Positions 34,001 to 48,800 of a stretch of DNA of 64,000 nucleotides are shown piece after piece (position 1 is the first letter of the stretch; each line of letters begins with the position of its first letter). Below the pieces are notes generated by a model that was not told the origin of the DNA, made no database searches, and saw only the letters and a list, made by a program, of their open reading frames with translations. The stretch is from Kuschelorhynchus macadamiae (lineage: Eukaryota; Arthropoda; Insecta; Coleoptera; Curculionidae). The position numbers were made by a program, and so were the translations under genes. The DNA is taken from positions 191,501-255,500 of the forward strand of contig JAUTXW010001615.1 in NCBI GenBank assembly GCA_030620095.1, written 5' to 3'.

Positions 34001-37000
34001 AAATTTCATTTAACTAATTTAACTATGTATTTTTTAGGGCATTTCAGGGTGTGGAAAGCTCTTATTTGAAGTGATAAATGGTGTTGGAGGACAATTCCAT
34101 AGTTGTGCTGATCAGTTTTTGCCATTCTATTTTGAATCATTGTGGAATGATCAGTATCCTCAGGACATACTCTTTGAAATTCTGGAACACATCATTGCCA
34201 ATTCAGCTGCCCATATACATGTCCAAAAGAACAAGCTGCTCTGGGATAATTTGTTTAAAAATTTGACATATTTGGAAGATAAATATAAGCCAGAGAATAA
34301 CGAAAGGTTTTCAAAACAGTTTGAATTGATTTTGAAGTTGATAGGACAAATGGTGGAGTATAAAGGTGGGAAGCTTGTGCAAGATCAAGCTTTACTCATT
34401 CAGCAACTTGTAAAGTTACTAGGTTTGACTAACTTATCAGAAAATGTATTGATAATTGTAATTCAACTAGCAATGTCTATACTACTATCAAAGAACATCA
34501 GATTGCCCCAAGAACAAGCCTCCCAAATTATAAGAAAAATTCTTTCTCTAGAGCAAAAAAATACATTGTTTTATTTTGTAAACAATGTCAGTAGTTGCTC
34601 TTCATTCGAAATACTAATTTTGCCCACGTTTTTAAGGAAATGTGGAGAGTATGAATTAGACAAAGATTGTCTACATACTTTAGCCAAGTTGGTGCTAAAA
34701 AAAGCTCCTCTATGTAGCTCAGGGATAAATTTGCACCAATGGAATCAGTATTCATTGGATTTTAAAGAATACAATCAAGATATTTTTGAGAAGTTGATCA
34801 ACTTTTTGGATGTGCAGAATTATGGGGATTTAGGAAATAAGTTCGATGATTATTTTTGTTCAGTAATATGTTTACCACATTTCAGGTTTCAGTCTGATCA
34901 GCGAAAGTTAGTAATAGATAAACTTTATGATAATTTAAAAGCAATGTTGAATGCATTAGGGAGTATAGATAATCCAGTTCAAGTCAAGACAGGTTTACTG
35001 TTGCTGAATATTGTACTAGAAAGCATTGTTCATATTGAAGGCGGTGCTAGGTTAATGGAAGAATCATTTTTGAGATTGTTCGATGTTTTACTGCAATATG
35101 CTTCTGACATAAACTATTTGTCATCTTTGAAGTCTTTAAGTCTGATATTCACAGTTCTAAGTGATTGTGAAAACGTTATAAGTATGGAAATTCTGAAGAA
35201 ACTGAATGCAGTTTGTGAACATAATTTCAATAGTCCTTATCATGAGGTAAGATTTTTTTTTAATTAATTGGTTTTTTTTTTGTTCAGTAGAATCTGAAGT
35301 TTTGCATTATAACTTTAAACAAAAATAATAAATATCTATTGGGTTTACAGAATATTTTATAATTTCTTTCTTGCAATAATGGTGTGAAAGTATTTTTTCT
35401 TTGTACTGGGGTCTTTTTGTCAAATCTCAGAATTTTAGTTATATGCTTTTTCATACTATATTAGATGTGTACCATTCCTTACAAGACCTATAACTTAATG
35501 TTCTTGCCTCGAATTTATTATTGTGGAAAAAGTGGTTTAAGTATATTGGAAAACATACCAATTTGCTTAAGCATTATGTGGCACCCATCCATATACTATT
35601 CTATACTTCTGACAGATAATTTCTGGTACCTATTTATAAGTAAACTTTTCCTATCATTAATATAAAACTTTTTTCTCCAGTTTTACCAGCAGCTTGACCA
35701 ATTTGGATGTATAAATTAAAGCTCTCTACGTATAGACTATCAAGACTTTATTCTTATTAAAATTTTCATATAAAAAAAACAGGTTAAATAAATTACACTG
35801 GCCGAAAAAATTTTTTCTTGTAACACAAATCAGAATAGCTTAATCTAATAGAATGTACCTATCCAAATACAAAAATGACAAATAGAAAGTTGTAGCACGT
35901 AGGGTTTTCTTGTTAGAGTTGTAGAACCATATCGAATGTTACGATACTTAATATGTATAGAAAAAAATTATTTCAGAAAATTGTTAACCCTGTTTATTGA
36001 CTATGTTTACAGTTTTCGCCTATTAAACATACCATACATCTAAGAGAAAAGCAAACGAGAAAAATATTAATTTAAAACACTAATTAAATTCTCTCTTCAA
36101 AAACCAACAGTAGTCACCCATCATGGCTGGATCCCATCGTCCTAGGTACCGAATTTCCATTGTTCTGATATCTTGGTGAAACTTTCACCAGGCTCGTCGC
36201 TAACAGCTCCCAAATTTTAAGGAAAAAATGACAGATGGGAATGGAGGAAGTGAATTTTTAATGACATTCTGGCACCAAGCGCTTTATAGGCATCTAAGAG
36301 TTCATTAACTAATTGTTCATAATTTTCATCCATATTGTTGCCTAAAAATCCTCTTACTACATTAAGAAATGAATTCCATGCTCTGAGTTCCTGCCTGGTA
36401 AGCTTTTCTGTAAAATTGACATCGTCCAGCAATTTTCTGATTTGTGGTCCAATAAAAATGCCTTCTTTTAATTTGGCATCACTTAACTGGGGAAACACTT
36501 GTCTTAGGTATTTAAATCCATCATCATTTTTATTCAAAGCCTTCACAATGTTTTTCATCAGCAGGAGGCAAAAGGACGTTTTTGGGATCAACAAGAGGTA
36601 TAAATTTAACATCTTGAGATCCCGGTTGAAATTTTTTAAGCTATATTTAGATGAGCTATGAATAAGCGCCACTCACGGGGAGAATGTTCAATATCAAGTT
36701 CCTGCATTAAACTGTCTATATCAGTACACACGCAAAACGAATTTTCCATACTGTAGAATTCAGAAAACATTCTCTGAAATTCGTAATTTTTGTTTCTTTG
36801 GCCAATAGGTTCCATCTTAAGACGGGAACCCAGAAGTTCTGACTGTGCTTGGATAACCCCAAATCACATACTAAATCATTTAATTCACTTTGAACAATCA
36901 AATGTGGCTCGCTGGAACTGGGACCTGTGGTAAAATTGGGATCGGTGCACTGTTCTTCAGAGCTGTCTGATAATGCGTTATCTCCATTATCTCCCAAATC

Positions 37001-39759
37001 AATAGCTTGCCAATTTAAAGGCGCAATTGGCACTGGCAAATTTGCATTATGAAGAACAGGTCGTATGGCAGATTGCAAATTTGGATATTCTATATTGTGC
37101 TTTCTTTTTTTGGAATAACCTTCAGGCTTTGTCAGGCAAAAATAACAATCGCCAGAATGATTGGTGGGTTCACCAGAAATTCTCCTCAAATATAACAAAA
37201 TTTGTCAGGAGAAATTTTGCAATTTCGGCGCGTTTGACATGCTCGTTTTCACCCATGCGGTTACACTTGCTTATCGATACACAGAGAACCACTCAATTCG
37301 AAACTCAACAGAAGAGTGATGTTTAATGTTTATTTTGTCTAATGTTGTAAACAACCCAGTCTAGGTAATTTTTCCGTTGTAAAATGGCCCATTTTAGCCG
37401 CCCCACAATAAAATTGTTTACCTGCCAATATAAAAGGTTCTAATTAGGCTATTAAAAAATGGTACGTATTAGGGCTTTCCGAATATTTTTTTTTTATTGG
37501 AGGCCTGTGTTAGAAAAATCTTGTCGGCCAGTGTATTTAGGAAGCTGCCGTGGCAGTGTTGCTGGCTTAGCAAGCGTAGAGTCGCCACCTCTGTGAGAAT
37601 ATCCTATACTTGAAGTGAACATTTTCTATTTTGTTCCACCAAAAGCACACTTTTTAAATGATTCTAGAATTTGTATTGTACTCAAGTCAAAGTAGCTTTA
37701 TTGTCATAAATTTTGCAATTGTTGACAAAGCGTTGTGAGTTGAATGGATTGAATACTTGTGAGTTAAGTAGATTGAATACAAATTTTACTATTCCTATGT
37801 TCAAACAGATCTGAGAATATCCATGTGTCCTTAACGTATATAATGACTAAGATGGCAACGCTGCTCTGTGCCGCATTGGTTAGCTCGATTACCCGATGAA
37901 ATCCGACTGGTTTCATTAGTTTCACTTACATCATTTGTTATTTGGAATTCAGTTCCTTTTGCTAGGATAATTATTGGAGGATTATTATTAGGAGTTGATT
38001 TTGTGTCTTTCTATTTAAAGCTTTAAAAGTTGAAATATACCCGTCCATTTTAAAAAATGCAAGTTACTTTTTTTTAAACAAGTATATATTATACTTCATG
38101 TGATGCTATAAAAAAATTGACAAAAGACCCTATAATTTCTTTTTGGCTTACCTGAATAAGTTTATAACTAAAAAAGTATACAAATTGATAATAGGGATAA
38201 GATAAAATGACCAGGCAATTTTTGCTAATGCCCAAAATATATGCAATAAGAAAAACCATAAAAATTAATACAGGAATAATCAAGATTTGTGAGTGAGACC
38301 TTTTATCATTAAGTTTATTATCTATAACAAACAGTTGTCAAACATTTATGAAAAGAGGTTATTGTGCATTTTTTAGCTTACCTAACTTAAAGTCAGTTGG
38401 ATTAATGTATTAGTGATTGAGCTTTAATTAATTAAAATTGTCCTTCGAAATAATTAGCTAATAAATTAGAAGATACTTGTTTTCTCTCCAAAAAAAATGG
38501 GATCCTAATGTATGCGCTAGTCAATTAGTTTTTGTAGATAATTGCCTCAATTAGTATTCAGTTGTACATACATAATAATAGAGTTTTTCAACCTTGAGAT
38601 GGAGCACTAGATAACAAATAATTTTTATTAGATCAAAAAGGATAAATTTGGTTGTTTTGTGGAACTTATTATTACACTTCTACTATCTACAATGTATATA
38701 AAACGCTCTAAACTGTTTTAGATTTTCACTTTTATTACCAACTTTTGACATATGTTTCTCTGACACTGTAGCTTCGTCAGGCAAACAGTATCTAAACATA
38801 CAAGTTGCTAAATGAGCTTGATTTAAAAAAAAAACATATTTCTAGGTAAAGACTTTTATGGCCTACTAGAGCCCTAAATAACATCTGGATGGATATTTTT
38901 AACAAAATAGGTTCAAAAGGGGTGAATTATTCTTACCTATATGGTCGTTTAGGAGATTCTGGGTGTTTTTACGTCTATTAATTTTCATTGCCTCTAAAAG
39001 TGACAATTTTGTTAATATATGTAATATTTCAACCTTTTCATTGATGGCATGGTTATTATCTATAGTCGAATGCGGTCTTATCGTGCGGGTCCAAAGGTCA
39101 CCGACATTATGAATCAAATCAGAAAGCACAGTGAATACCAAAATGTTGTGTGATTCTTTTATCGAGCTATTAAATCTCGATGGGCTATTTACAAATATAC
39201 AGGGAGAAAGAAGATAGTTTTTTTTATTATATTACGCAATATTATGAAGATAGCCACTTAATATTATTTTATATATCAATAAGAAAATTCGCTAAATATG
39301 TATTTGGTTAAAATGTTTTGTTTGGCAAAAACAGAAATACACAAAATGGCAAGCGCCTTAATAAAGTCGGAAGGCGATTCGAATCAGTGGAACAATCAGG
39401 ATATGTTCTGTTTATACAGCCACTTCATGAAAGTGAGATTTTTTTATCAATCACCAAAAATTACGAGCCCTGCTTGACCTCAAAAACTAACCACCAACTA
39501 ACCAACAAAAAAATTTTGTTGTGCAAAAATATTATACACTTTTGTTAAAAACACAAGATAATTAATTATTACTTCCCTCGTGAGATTTTTTGAGATCTTT
39601 ACGTTCCCTAGATGCCGGAAAACATGTTTTCTCAATTCCGTCTGTCTGTAGGTATGTCTGTCTGTTCGCGGCATAGCTAAAAAACTACTTATCCGATTTC
39701 TTCAAACTTCAGTCTAAAATTAAGAGCCATGTATGCGAAAAATACAGGCTATAAATATA

Positions 39760-39842
<83 letters not shown>

Positions 39843-42800
39843 CCTGTATTTTTCGTTAGCCCCGAGTTTCTGATAAAGCGATTTTACCGATTTTTATATA
39901 TCAAATTTTGTCTTATAATTTATAAAAAAAATTACTTATTTTAAACACGCTTTAAAATTGGAACAAGTATTCTATAATTATTTATTTATTGCCTACAAAA
40001 TTACAAATGTACTAAAAAAGTAAGCAAAAAAAATGGTGTTAAATCTAATAAAAAATTTTTTAAATTAAAATTCACTGGCTAATATCCAGGAGCCAGTGGC
40101 AAAAGCTCTGAGGATCGGTGTAAGGAATGTACAGAAACTTGTGCATGAAAAAAAAACATAATTTACTTCCGAAAGAAAGCGAAATGTACACGAAAAAATC
40201 CAAAGACAAAAGACTTAAGTTACAAAGCAAAAATGGATATTCATAAAACGTCAAAGTAATGTAATCCTTTAGAAACTTTTTAATATTATAGACTAAAAAA
40301 TATCCTCATCACTTAAAAAGTTCTCATCTTCTGAGTCGTCCTCAAATGGCGCAATTATCATTGGTGCTACTTAGACATCTAGAATTCGTTCTCGATTCCA
40401 CCAATCCCCTATTAATTTCTCCGTATGTTCCACAGATTTCTTCCAGTACTCCGGCGTAATATAATTTAATGAATCTTGCCAAACAATTTGCACTTCATCT
40501 GATGTAAGACTATCATTCACGTGTTTTTCGTAAATGATTTTGCCCCAGCCCATATTAATTCTATTGCGTTAAACTGGCAATGGTATGTTCTTAAAACCTC
40601 ATATCTATTTTCCGGTAATATTTCATCTACGGCATAGATTGTTGGTTTTTTAATAGATTTTGCCATTAAAAGAAGTTCTAGTTTCAGCATATTGGGTAAA
40701 GGATTTTGTTTTTGTTTTATTAGCCAGTCATAAATATCACTTTTCTTCCAGGATGAAGTAGGTTGTTTATTTAAGATTCTTGAATGATAAGATGCATTGT
40801 TCACAATGATTAAAGATGAAGCATCTAAATTTGGAATCAGTTGTTCTTTTAACCACTTTTCAAACAGTTCACAGTTCATATTATCATGGTAGTCCATACT
40901 TTTGGATGTTGAAGAAAAGAGTAAACTTGCACTTGGGAGAAATCCTGTTGAAGAACCTGCATGCAAAATGATGAACCGTTTTCCCGTCCCACATCCCTTT
41001 TTTCTCTTGACACTTTTTACAGGCACGTCCTGCCAAGATTTCGAACCACTTTCATTAGAAAATATCAAAGTCTTGTCTAAAAATACCACTTTTCTAAATT
41101 TTGAATTAACGTTGTCTGGGTATTTCTTTAAAAACTGGATACGCTGACTTGCTCTATGTGGCAACTCGCATTAAAAATCTTCAATTACAGTCCTTTTTAT
41201 ATCGAAAACCCAACATTTTTATTAATTTTGTCGACGATTTTAGTCCAATTTCCAATATGCCTCGATTTTTTAAAGCTTCTTTTAAAACTTGAAGGGTTAT
41301 ATTAGTTTTTGATCCATCCATTTTTACATTGTCACTTAAGTCTTCTGTCTTTCGCTTTTTTCGTGTACATTTCCTAATCTTCTTCAGTAGTAAATTATGC
41401 TTTTTTTGTTTTCTGCACAGTCCTTATACCGATTCCCAGAGCTTTTGCTACTGTCTCCTGGATATTGGCCAGTGAATTTTCATTTTCGTAATATTTTATT
41501 AGATTTAATACCATTTTTTTGCTTGTGGATGCAAAAAACCCGAAAATTGTTTTCTATTACTCATTTTGTCACTTGTCAATCTGACTTTGATGTGACATCG
41601 CTCAAAGATTTTTTGCAACTGCTAGTATTTATATGTTTATCCTCTTTTTTCATATGAAAATATCATAGGTCTATCTAATTCAACTTCCGGATTTTATGCA
41701 GAGGATATGATTACACTTCATAAAAGAAAAACAAACTTAAAAAGTTTGTCGTTGATAAATTGTATGACCCGCACGATAACACTGCTTTTGACTATAACCA
41801 GTGTTCGGCTTAAGCTGAATCTGTTTTATTTTTAATAAAACTTCTTTGATGTTCTGCTAATTTTTATTTAAAAGTTCTCCCTGTCTCCTATATACACTTT
41901 TGGGCATGAGACACAGCTTAATTTATAAACGCCAGATTAATTATTTTTATTTGTTTTTTTTTTTGTTATTTTTTATAAATAAATTCGGATTGAGATCTCA
42001 TCCCAATCAGAAACCCTTTTATTTCTAAATTCGCTGAACACTGTCTTAAGTTCATGAATATTAGTTGGAGTTAACTAAAATGAGTCTGAAATATGTACAT
42101 TATTTAAACATTTAAGAGGATCTGTCACAAGGGTAAGTCTTGAAGTAAGTTTAGATGCTATGGAACAGACATAATTATTAAATATCTCAGGTTGTAACAT
42201 TGAACCCAGTCCTGTCCCTTCCTCTTACCTTGAAGTTCGTTGACAATCTGTCAACTTTCTTTTTGTTTGTTACTTGATTTATTTATTTGATTTTCATAGT
42301 ATTGTTTTTTTGCGATATTTATAATCATTCTATATATACTAGTAGTATTTATTATAATATGTATTAAAAAATGTGTTAGTAATATTAAATTTATGGATGG
42401 TATGAAGTGATCTAAGGTTCCTTCCAGAAACTTTCAATCCCTTAGTTACCCACGGTTTTCTAGCCTTATCTTTGATTTTTCTTAAAGGAAAACTGTCATT
42501 AAAAACTTTTAAACCAACACCTGGAACTCATATAAGGGATCGGCTCTAATAAGAAGTTGGTGCCAACCCAAACTTTCACAACTATAAATAAATACTATAA
42601 AATTATATCTTGAATTAATTCTACCTTTTTTTTTACGTAAAATTGCTTGTGTATTTCAGCTAAGACTTCTAACTTCTCACATATACACTACTTTTGAAAA
42701 CCTACCAGAATTCAAACTGACGCATTCAAATGACCCAGAAGTTGCATCAGAACCTTTTCGGATTTTTACGTTGATTCATCAAGTGGAATCAATAGAACCA

Positions 42801-45800
42801 TTAGTTCACTCATACAGAGATCAGCTTCATAGGCTGGAGAAACTCAATTTTGATAAACCTCAAATGATCATGTGCAATATGACAGAGTTCAAACTCATAC
42901 CCTTACGGTACTTGTGCGGAGTTCTTTACATGAATTTCAAGTTACTTTGGGAACCTGTTTGTAAAATTATAGAAACCCATGCCCATGGATTAGAAGCCAG
43001 TGAGTTCTGGAGTGTTTTTGGTACTGAATTAAGACAGGTTATAGAAAACATAAAATTCATAAGGGATATTAAGGTTGACCTAGTGGAGACCAACTTGGAT
43101 ATTCTTGGTGATTTGTTCCAAGAAGCTCAAAAAGTTAATGATAAACCTGACTTTGTTAACTATAGACTGTTACTGTGGAAAGCTTTAGGGATGTTTGCTG
43201 ATGTTGCAGAAGCAAAAACTAGGGACGTGGCCCAGTTACTCTTGGACTTTATTGAGTAAGTAACATGTTTTGTACTAAAAGCTGTATTTGTGTGTCATGT
43301 GTTTTTGAAAAAAATTAATTTGCCAATCAACAGAACTGTTTTTTAGCTTTAACCTCAGGAACATTAGGAAGCAGGCAATTTTTTTAAGAGTAGGTTTTTC
43401 AGGTGTTTTTTGAACTAGACAAGTTTTATGTTGCTAGACACTCTGCAAGTTGCAAGAATCCGCCAAAATATTGACGTTAGAGCATTTGTGTATTATTAAA
43501 AAAATGAAGACGACCACATCTCAGGAAAATGGACAGGAATCCTATCAAAATAATGATTAAAAAATAATAAGACCAAATCTTCATAAAAGTGTATTTATTT
43601 AGGCTCGACGCGTTTCGGTTAAACAACCATTTTCAAGAGCATGTAAATATCTAAAAAATGTCAAAATTCAGTCAGTCAGGAATAAAATAATATAAAATAA
43701 ATCACTTACATCACGTTAACACAGGATAAACATTACATCAACACATAAAAGACCAACGTTTAAAACACCTACATACATTAAAAACTAATTATAACCTATC
43801 GAAAAGTGAACTGTAAATGAGTCCGGGCTGTGAAAGTCAAACCTATTCAGAAGTCCAGTATATAAAAACAAGCATATAAAAATAACATTCTTTTGGTTTA
43901 AGATAAGAATATAATATAGGAATTGCTTACTATTTATTATTTAAATAATTTTATTATATGGGCCGCCTCAACAAATTGTCTATGGGTTCATTTAGTGTCA
44001 TATAATTTAAAAGTTAATTGAAATCTTCTCAATTTCCAAGCTCTCAAGAGCATCCTGTTTTTACCCCTGGAAATATTATGTAACATCTTAAAATTATTTT
44101 CAATGTCGAAAGAATGTTTTGTTTGTTTGGGGTGAACGCCAAATGCTGATTTATTATCACTTGGAGATTTTTGAGCGTTGAGATGTTCTTGGATTCTCAG
44201 TTTGAAGCTCCTACCTGTTTTACCAATGTAAGAACTACAATGGCTACAATCAAGTTGATAAACCCCACTTTTCTTAAGATTGTCTCCTTTATCTTTGGTA
44301 TGTGACAAAATTCTACCCAAATTCCATACAGAACTATAAACTATTCGTACATTTTGTAAAACATTTTTAAATATATTTCCTATCCTAACTGATACTGGAC
44401 CAATGTAACTCATTTTCAGAAATTTTGGTGGTTGCCAAGGCGGAATTGGGTTATCCATTTGACTATTACATAACTCCCTATGGATATTTATTAATTAGTT
44501 TGTCAATTAGAGCTTTGGAATAGCCATTGTTTAATGCTATTTGGCATATAATATTTCGTTCGTTTATGAAATCAACAGGTAAAAGAGGTACATAAAAAAA
44601 CCTATGGATTAGGGAATGAAAAGCTGCTAGTTTATATGAAAATTGATGATTAGAGTCGATAGGTATGGTATGATCGGTTTGTGTAGGTTTTCTGTAAATA
44701 GAGTAGAAAAGTTTGTTATTTTTCTTAGTAATAGAGAGATCTAAAAAATTTAAAGTGTTATTATTTTCAACTTCCAAAGTAAAACGTATATTAGAATGTA
44801 AAGTATTTAAAAAATTGAGAAAGGAATCAAGTTCCACTCTGGAACCTGTCCAAATGACAAAAGTGTCGTCAACGTACCTTCGCCAGAAGAAAACATTTTT
44901 AAGAAGAGGTTCTATTGACTTAAACAAAATATTATTTTCAAAATTTGACATGAATATTTCGGCTAATAATGGTGATAAGCTGGAACCCATCGGCAAACCA
45001 TCCAGCATTCTATACAGTTTGTTATTAAATCTAAAAAAATCACATCTCAAACATTTATTTAAAAGTGTCAAGATAACATAGACAATCTTAAGAAAAGTGG
45101 GGTTTACCAAATTGATTGTAGCAATTGTAGTTCTTCTTACATTGGTAAAACAGGTAGGAGCTTCAAACTGAGAATCCAAGAACATCTCAACGCTCAAAAA
45201 TCTCCAAATGATAATAAATCAGCATTTGGCGTTCACCTTAAACAAACAAAACATTCTTTCGACATTAAAAATAATTTTAAGATGTTACATAATATTTCCA
45301 GGGGTAAAAAACAGGATGCTCTTGAGAGCTTGGAAATTGCAAACATTTCAATTAACCAAAATTATACGACACTAAATGAACCCATCGGTAGACAATTTGT
45401 TGAGGCGGCCTATATAATAAAATTATTTAAATAATAAATAGTAAGCAATTCCTATATTATATTCTTATCTTAGACCAAAAGAATGTTATTTTTATATGCT
45501 TGTTTTTATATACTCGACTTGTGAATAGGTTTGAGTTTCACAGCTAGGACTCATTTGTTTTAACTGAAACGCATCGAGCCTAAATAAATACATTTTTGTG
45601 AAGATTAGGTCTTATTATTTTTTAATCATTATGTTCTGACTTCACCCTGGAGATGAACTCAACAAATCCTATCAAAATGTTGCATTGTGGCGCCACACTG
45701 TGGTCAACAGCTGAACTGGTCATGATGTCTGACATTAATTTAAGGTCAGATATTGCCTATAGTGTGATGCCAGGATAGACTGTGAGAAATATTACATCAC

Positions 45801-48800
45801 ACAGTGTGACGTCGCATTGTGAGGAATGGAGATGTGCTGATAGCAGTTTGTAATCATCTCCCAAACAGAGATATTGATTTGGCAGCAGAGAAACCTGAAG
45901 AGGTGTGGGTAGCCATAGAAACATCTAGTTTTAAAGAACTATTCTGCTTTATTTATTTACCACCAAAAGCACCTGCTGAATCTTATAACATCCATTGTGA
46001 AGCTGTTGAAAGAGCTGTGGAAAAATTTCCTTTCCACAGCCTATGTGTCGCCGGAGACTACAATCTACCAAACATTAAGTGGTCTAATAGTTCACTGGGT
46101 GTCTCAACATCTGGTTACTGTCCAACATGTGATATTAGATCTAGTTTTTATTGAGATTGAATGTGATACTGTGATATGTACTACTGATATATTGTTAAAC
46201 TGTGATAAGCATCCCTTTTGTTTTAAATTTAAAGTGTGATATTTGGAATGTTTTGCAATATAATGATGAAATTCTAGATTTCTCTAATTGTGATTATAAG
46301 GTCATAAATGAGTTTTTACTCAATACCCATTGGGATTCCATTTTGTCCTCTAATTAAATTATGTAATTCATATGTTTACTCCTGTGTAATATATTAAGAA
46401 TAAATTTAAATTCCCTGTCTGGTTTAGCTCTGAACTTAAGTCCTATATAATTGAGAAAAAGACAGCTCGTGCAATTTTGAAAAAAACTCATTCTCAATTT
46501 GATTTCTCTAAATTTAGTAACTAAAGATCAATATGTAAGTGTATGGCTGATAGATGTTACTTGGAATTTATTAACAGGACTGAGAGTAATATTTGTGAGA
46601 AGCTTCTGGAGTTATATACACTCTGACAATGAGTTACCATCTCCCATGACCTACTGGGATAGTACAGGTGCAGAGGGTCAGGGAATTGCGGAACTGTTTG
46701 CACTGCACTTCTCCTCTGTTTACGTACCTTCCTCGGCCACTTTTCTGCAGGTGGTGAATCTTCTTTTAGAAATTTGTTTAATCTTGGCGGTTTGAACTTG
46801 AGCATATTAGACATTTTTGATAAGTTAGGTCAACTTGAGACTTTTAAAAAAACAGGTTTTAATACATTTTTGTTGACGGGTGTTTTCTAAGCATTGAAAG
46901 ACCTTATTTGTTTTCCCTATTTTTAAAAATCTTTAGAGGGGACATTGAAAACTATCATCCTATTTCTCTGATCTGCCAGATTCCTCAATTAAAAATGTTA
47001 TCATCTCTTAGCAGCATGTTTTTATAAATGGTCGTTCTGCTATCACTAATCCGTATTGGTAAGAGAACAACCATCTAATTGATGTATGATGATGTCACAA
47101 GCCTTGGAGAGGGGCGTGGTTGTTGATTCTATGTATGCTGATATCCCTAAGGCTATATGGGGTACGTGGTTCTCTGCTATCATGGTTCTACTGGCATCTG
47201 GTAACAATGACAATCAACAATGACATAATATCTTGTTTTTATCTTTGTCAGATTCTCTTATATGCTGATATATGATTCTCTTGTATATTCCGCTTTTTTG
47301 TATTTTCAAAAGTAATAAAGATAGAGAGAAAGTAGAAAACCCGTTTTGAGAAAATGTTCAATACTCCTTAAAACTTAAATAAAAACTTTTTGTAGTATAA
47401 AAACATAAACATGCTACAGGGTATTGAAATATACATACACGATCTTTAGAGTCCCTAGGTTTTTTTTAACCAATCTTAACATATTGCTGTATAACATAAC
47501 ATATCGCTGTATTTTTTGCACAGTGCAGACTCTCCAGGTTATAATAAAAATTAAGACTTAACTGAAAATAATTTAAAAAAAAATCATTTCAAAAAGTATT
47601 AAAAATTTTAAAAAACGTTTTAAAGGGGTTTTTTTTACAATTTTACCAAGTAATGAAAACCTAAACCTGTAAATTTTTAGCACAACTGAAATATTGAATT
47701 TCCAAGTCGCAGCCAAAGCTGAAAACCGCATCTCAGTATCTTGTCTCATGCTAAAAATATTTTAATTTAAATTTTACTTAAAAACTCGCTTGTCTCATTT
47801 GCTATGTCCAGCAGTTTAGATTAGTACATTATATTGCTAGATATTGACTATATTGTAAAGAAAATACAAACATTTATTGCTGTATTTTCCTCTTCATACA
47901 TCTTGGCACAACAAATATAGTTCTCTTTATTTTCCTCAGTACTGTAATTTTCGATTTAATTGTCTTTCGTTCTAGAAATGAATATTTTAATAGTAATGCG
48001 GAAATGGCTACAATATGCAATATTAAGACTTTTTCCAATGATGCTGATGATAAAAAGGAAGAATCAACTTCAGTAAAAGAACTTGAAAGTTCTGATAAAC
48101 AGGATAGCAAAGTATCAGGGACACTAGGAAAGAAAGTAACTATAAAGTAAGTATTTATTAATATTACAATATAATATTTAATATTCTGTACTATTTAATT
48201 TTTTAATATTTAATATGACATTCTTTCTGTACATTATACAGGGTAATTCACCTTGAGTGTCCTATTAAAAGTTCTGGAGAACTATAGAAGGGATTTTTTT
48301 CAAATTCGGCATATGGACATAATAGGTAATAATCTATATTTTAAAAGTATTTTCGCAAGTGCTGCGTTGCCACATCTCTCCGAAACGAATAGCAACATTG
48401 AAATTTCAAATAGAACACCCTATATTTTATTGCCGTTTCTGATTCTACGCACGATTTTAAGTAACTTTTGTTAACACCTTCCTATACTTATCTCCTACCA
48501 TTTTCTCTAAAAAAATTAATTTATGATTTTTTTTAGAAAATCACCACGTTAATAAAATTCCATATTTACCTGCGTAAGCGAGATAGATTTTTTTTCTGGG
48601 TTAGAGAGTGCATATATTTGAAATAACTATATGTTAGAATAGCGATATATATTATAGGGTGTCGTATAAAAAGGGCATTTTTATCGAAATTTAGTAATGG
48701 TGAAAACTCATTTATTTTAAATACAACACCCTGTATTTTATGGTATCTTCGAATAAACCAATACCTTACCTACAATATTTCCATATATGTTCCTATACCC

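Larger units (their letters stand above)
43552..45633 (-). mobile_element. Inverted Penelope-like element pair with 14 bp target duplication
   Basis: A 5'-truncated Penelope-like retroelement lies on - (45077-43552). It is joined head to head at about 45078 to a second partial copy on + (45078-45633) that covers the GIY-YIG region and 3' end with an internal deletion. Both outer ends are the same: a GGCTCGAtGCGTTTC-type block and AATGATTAAAAAATAATAAG. AATCCTATCAAAAT occurs at 43538-43551 and 45665-45678, probably the target-site duplication of one insertion event, with about 30 extra bases on the right. Confidence 0.8.
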
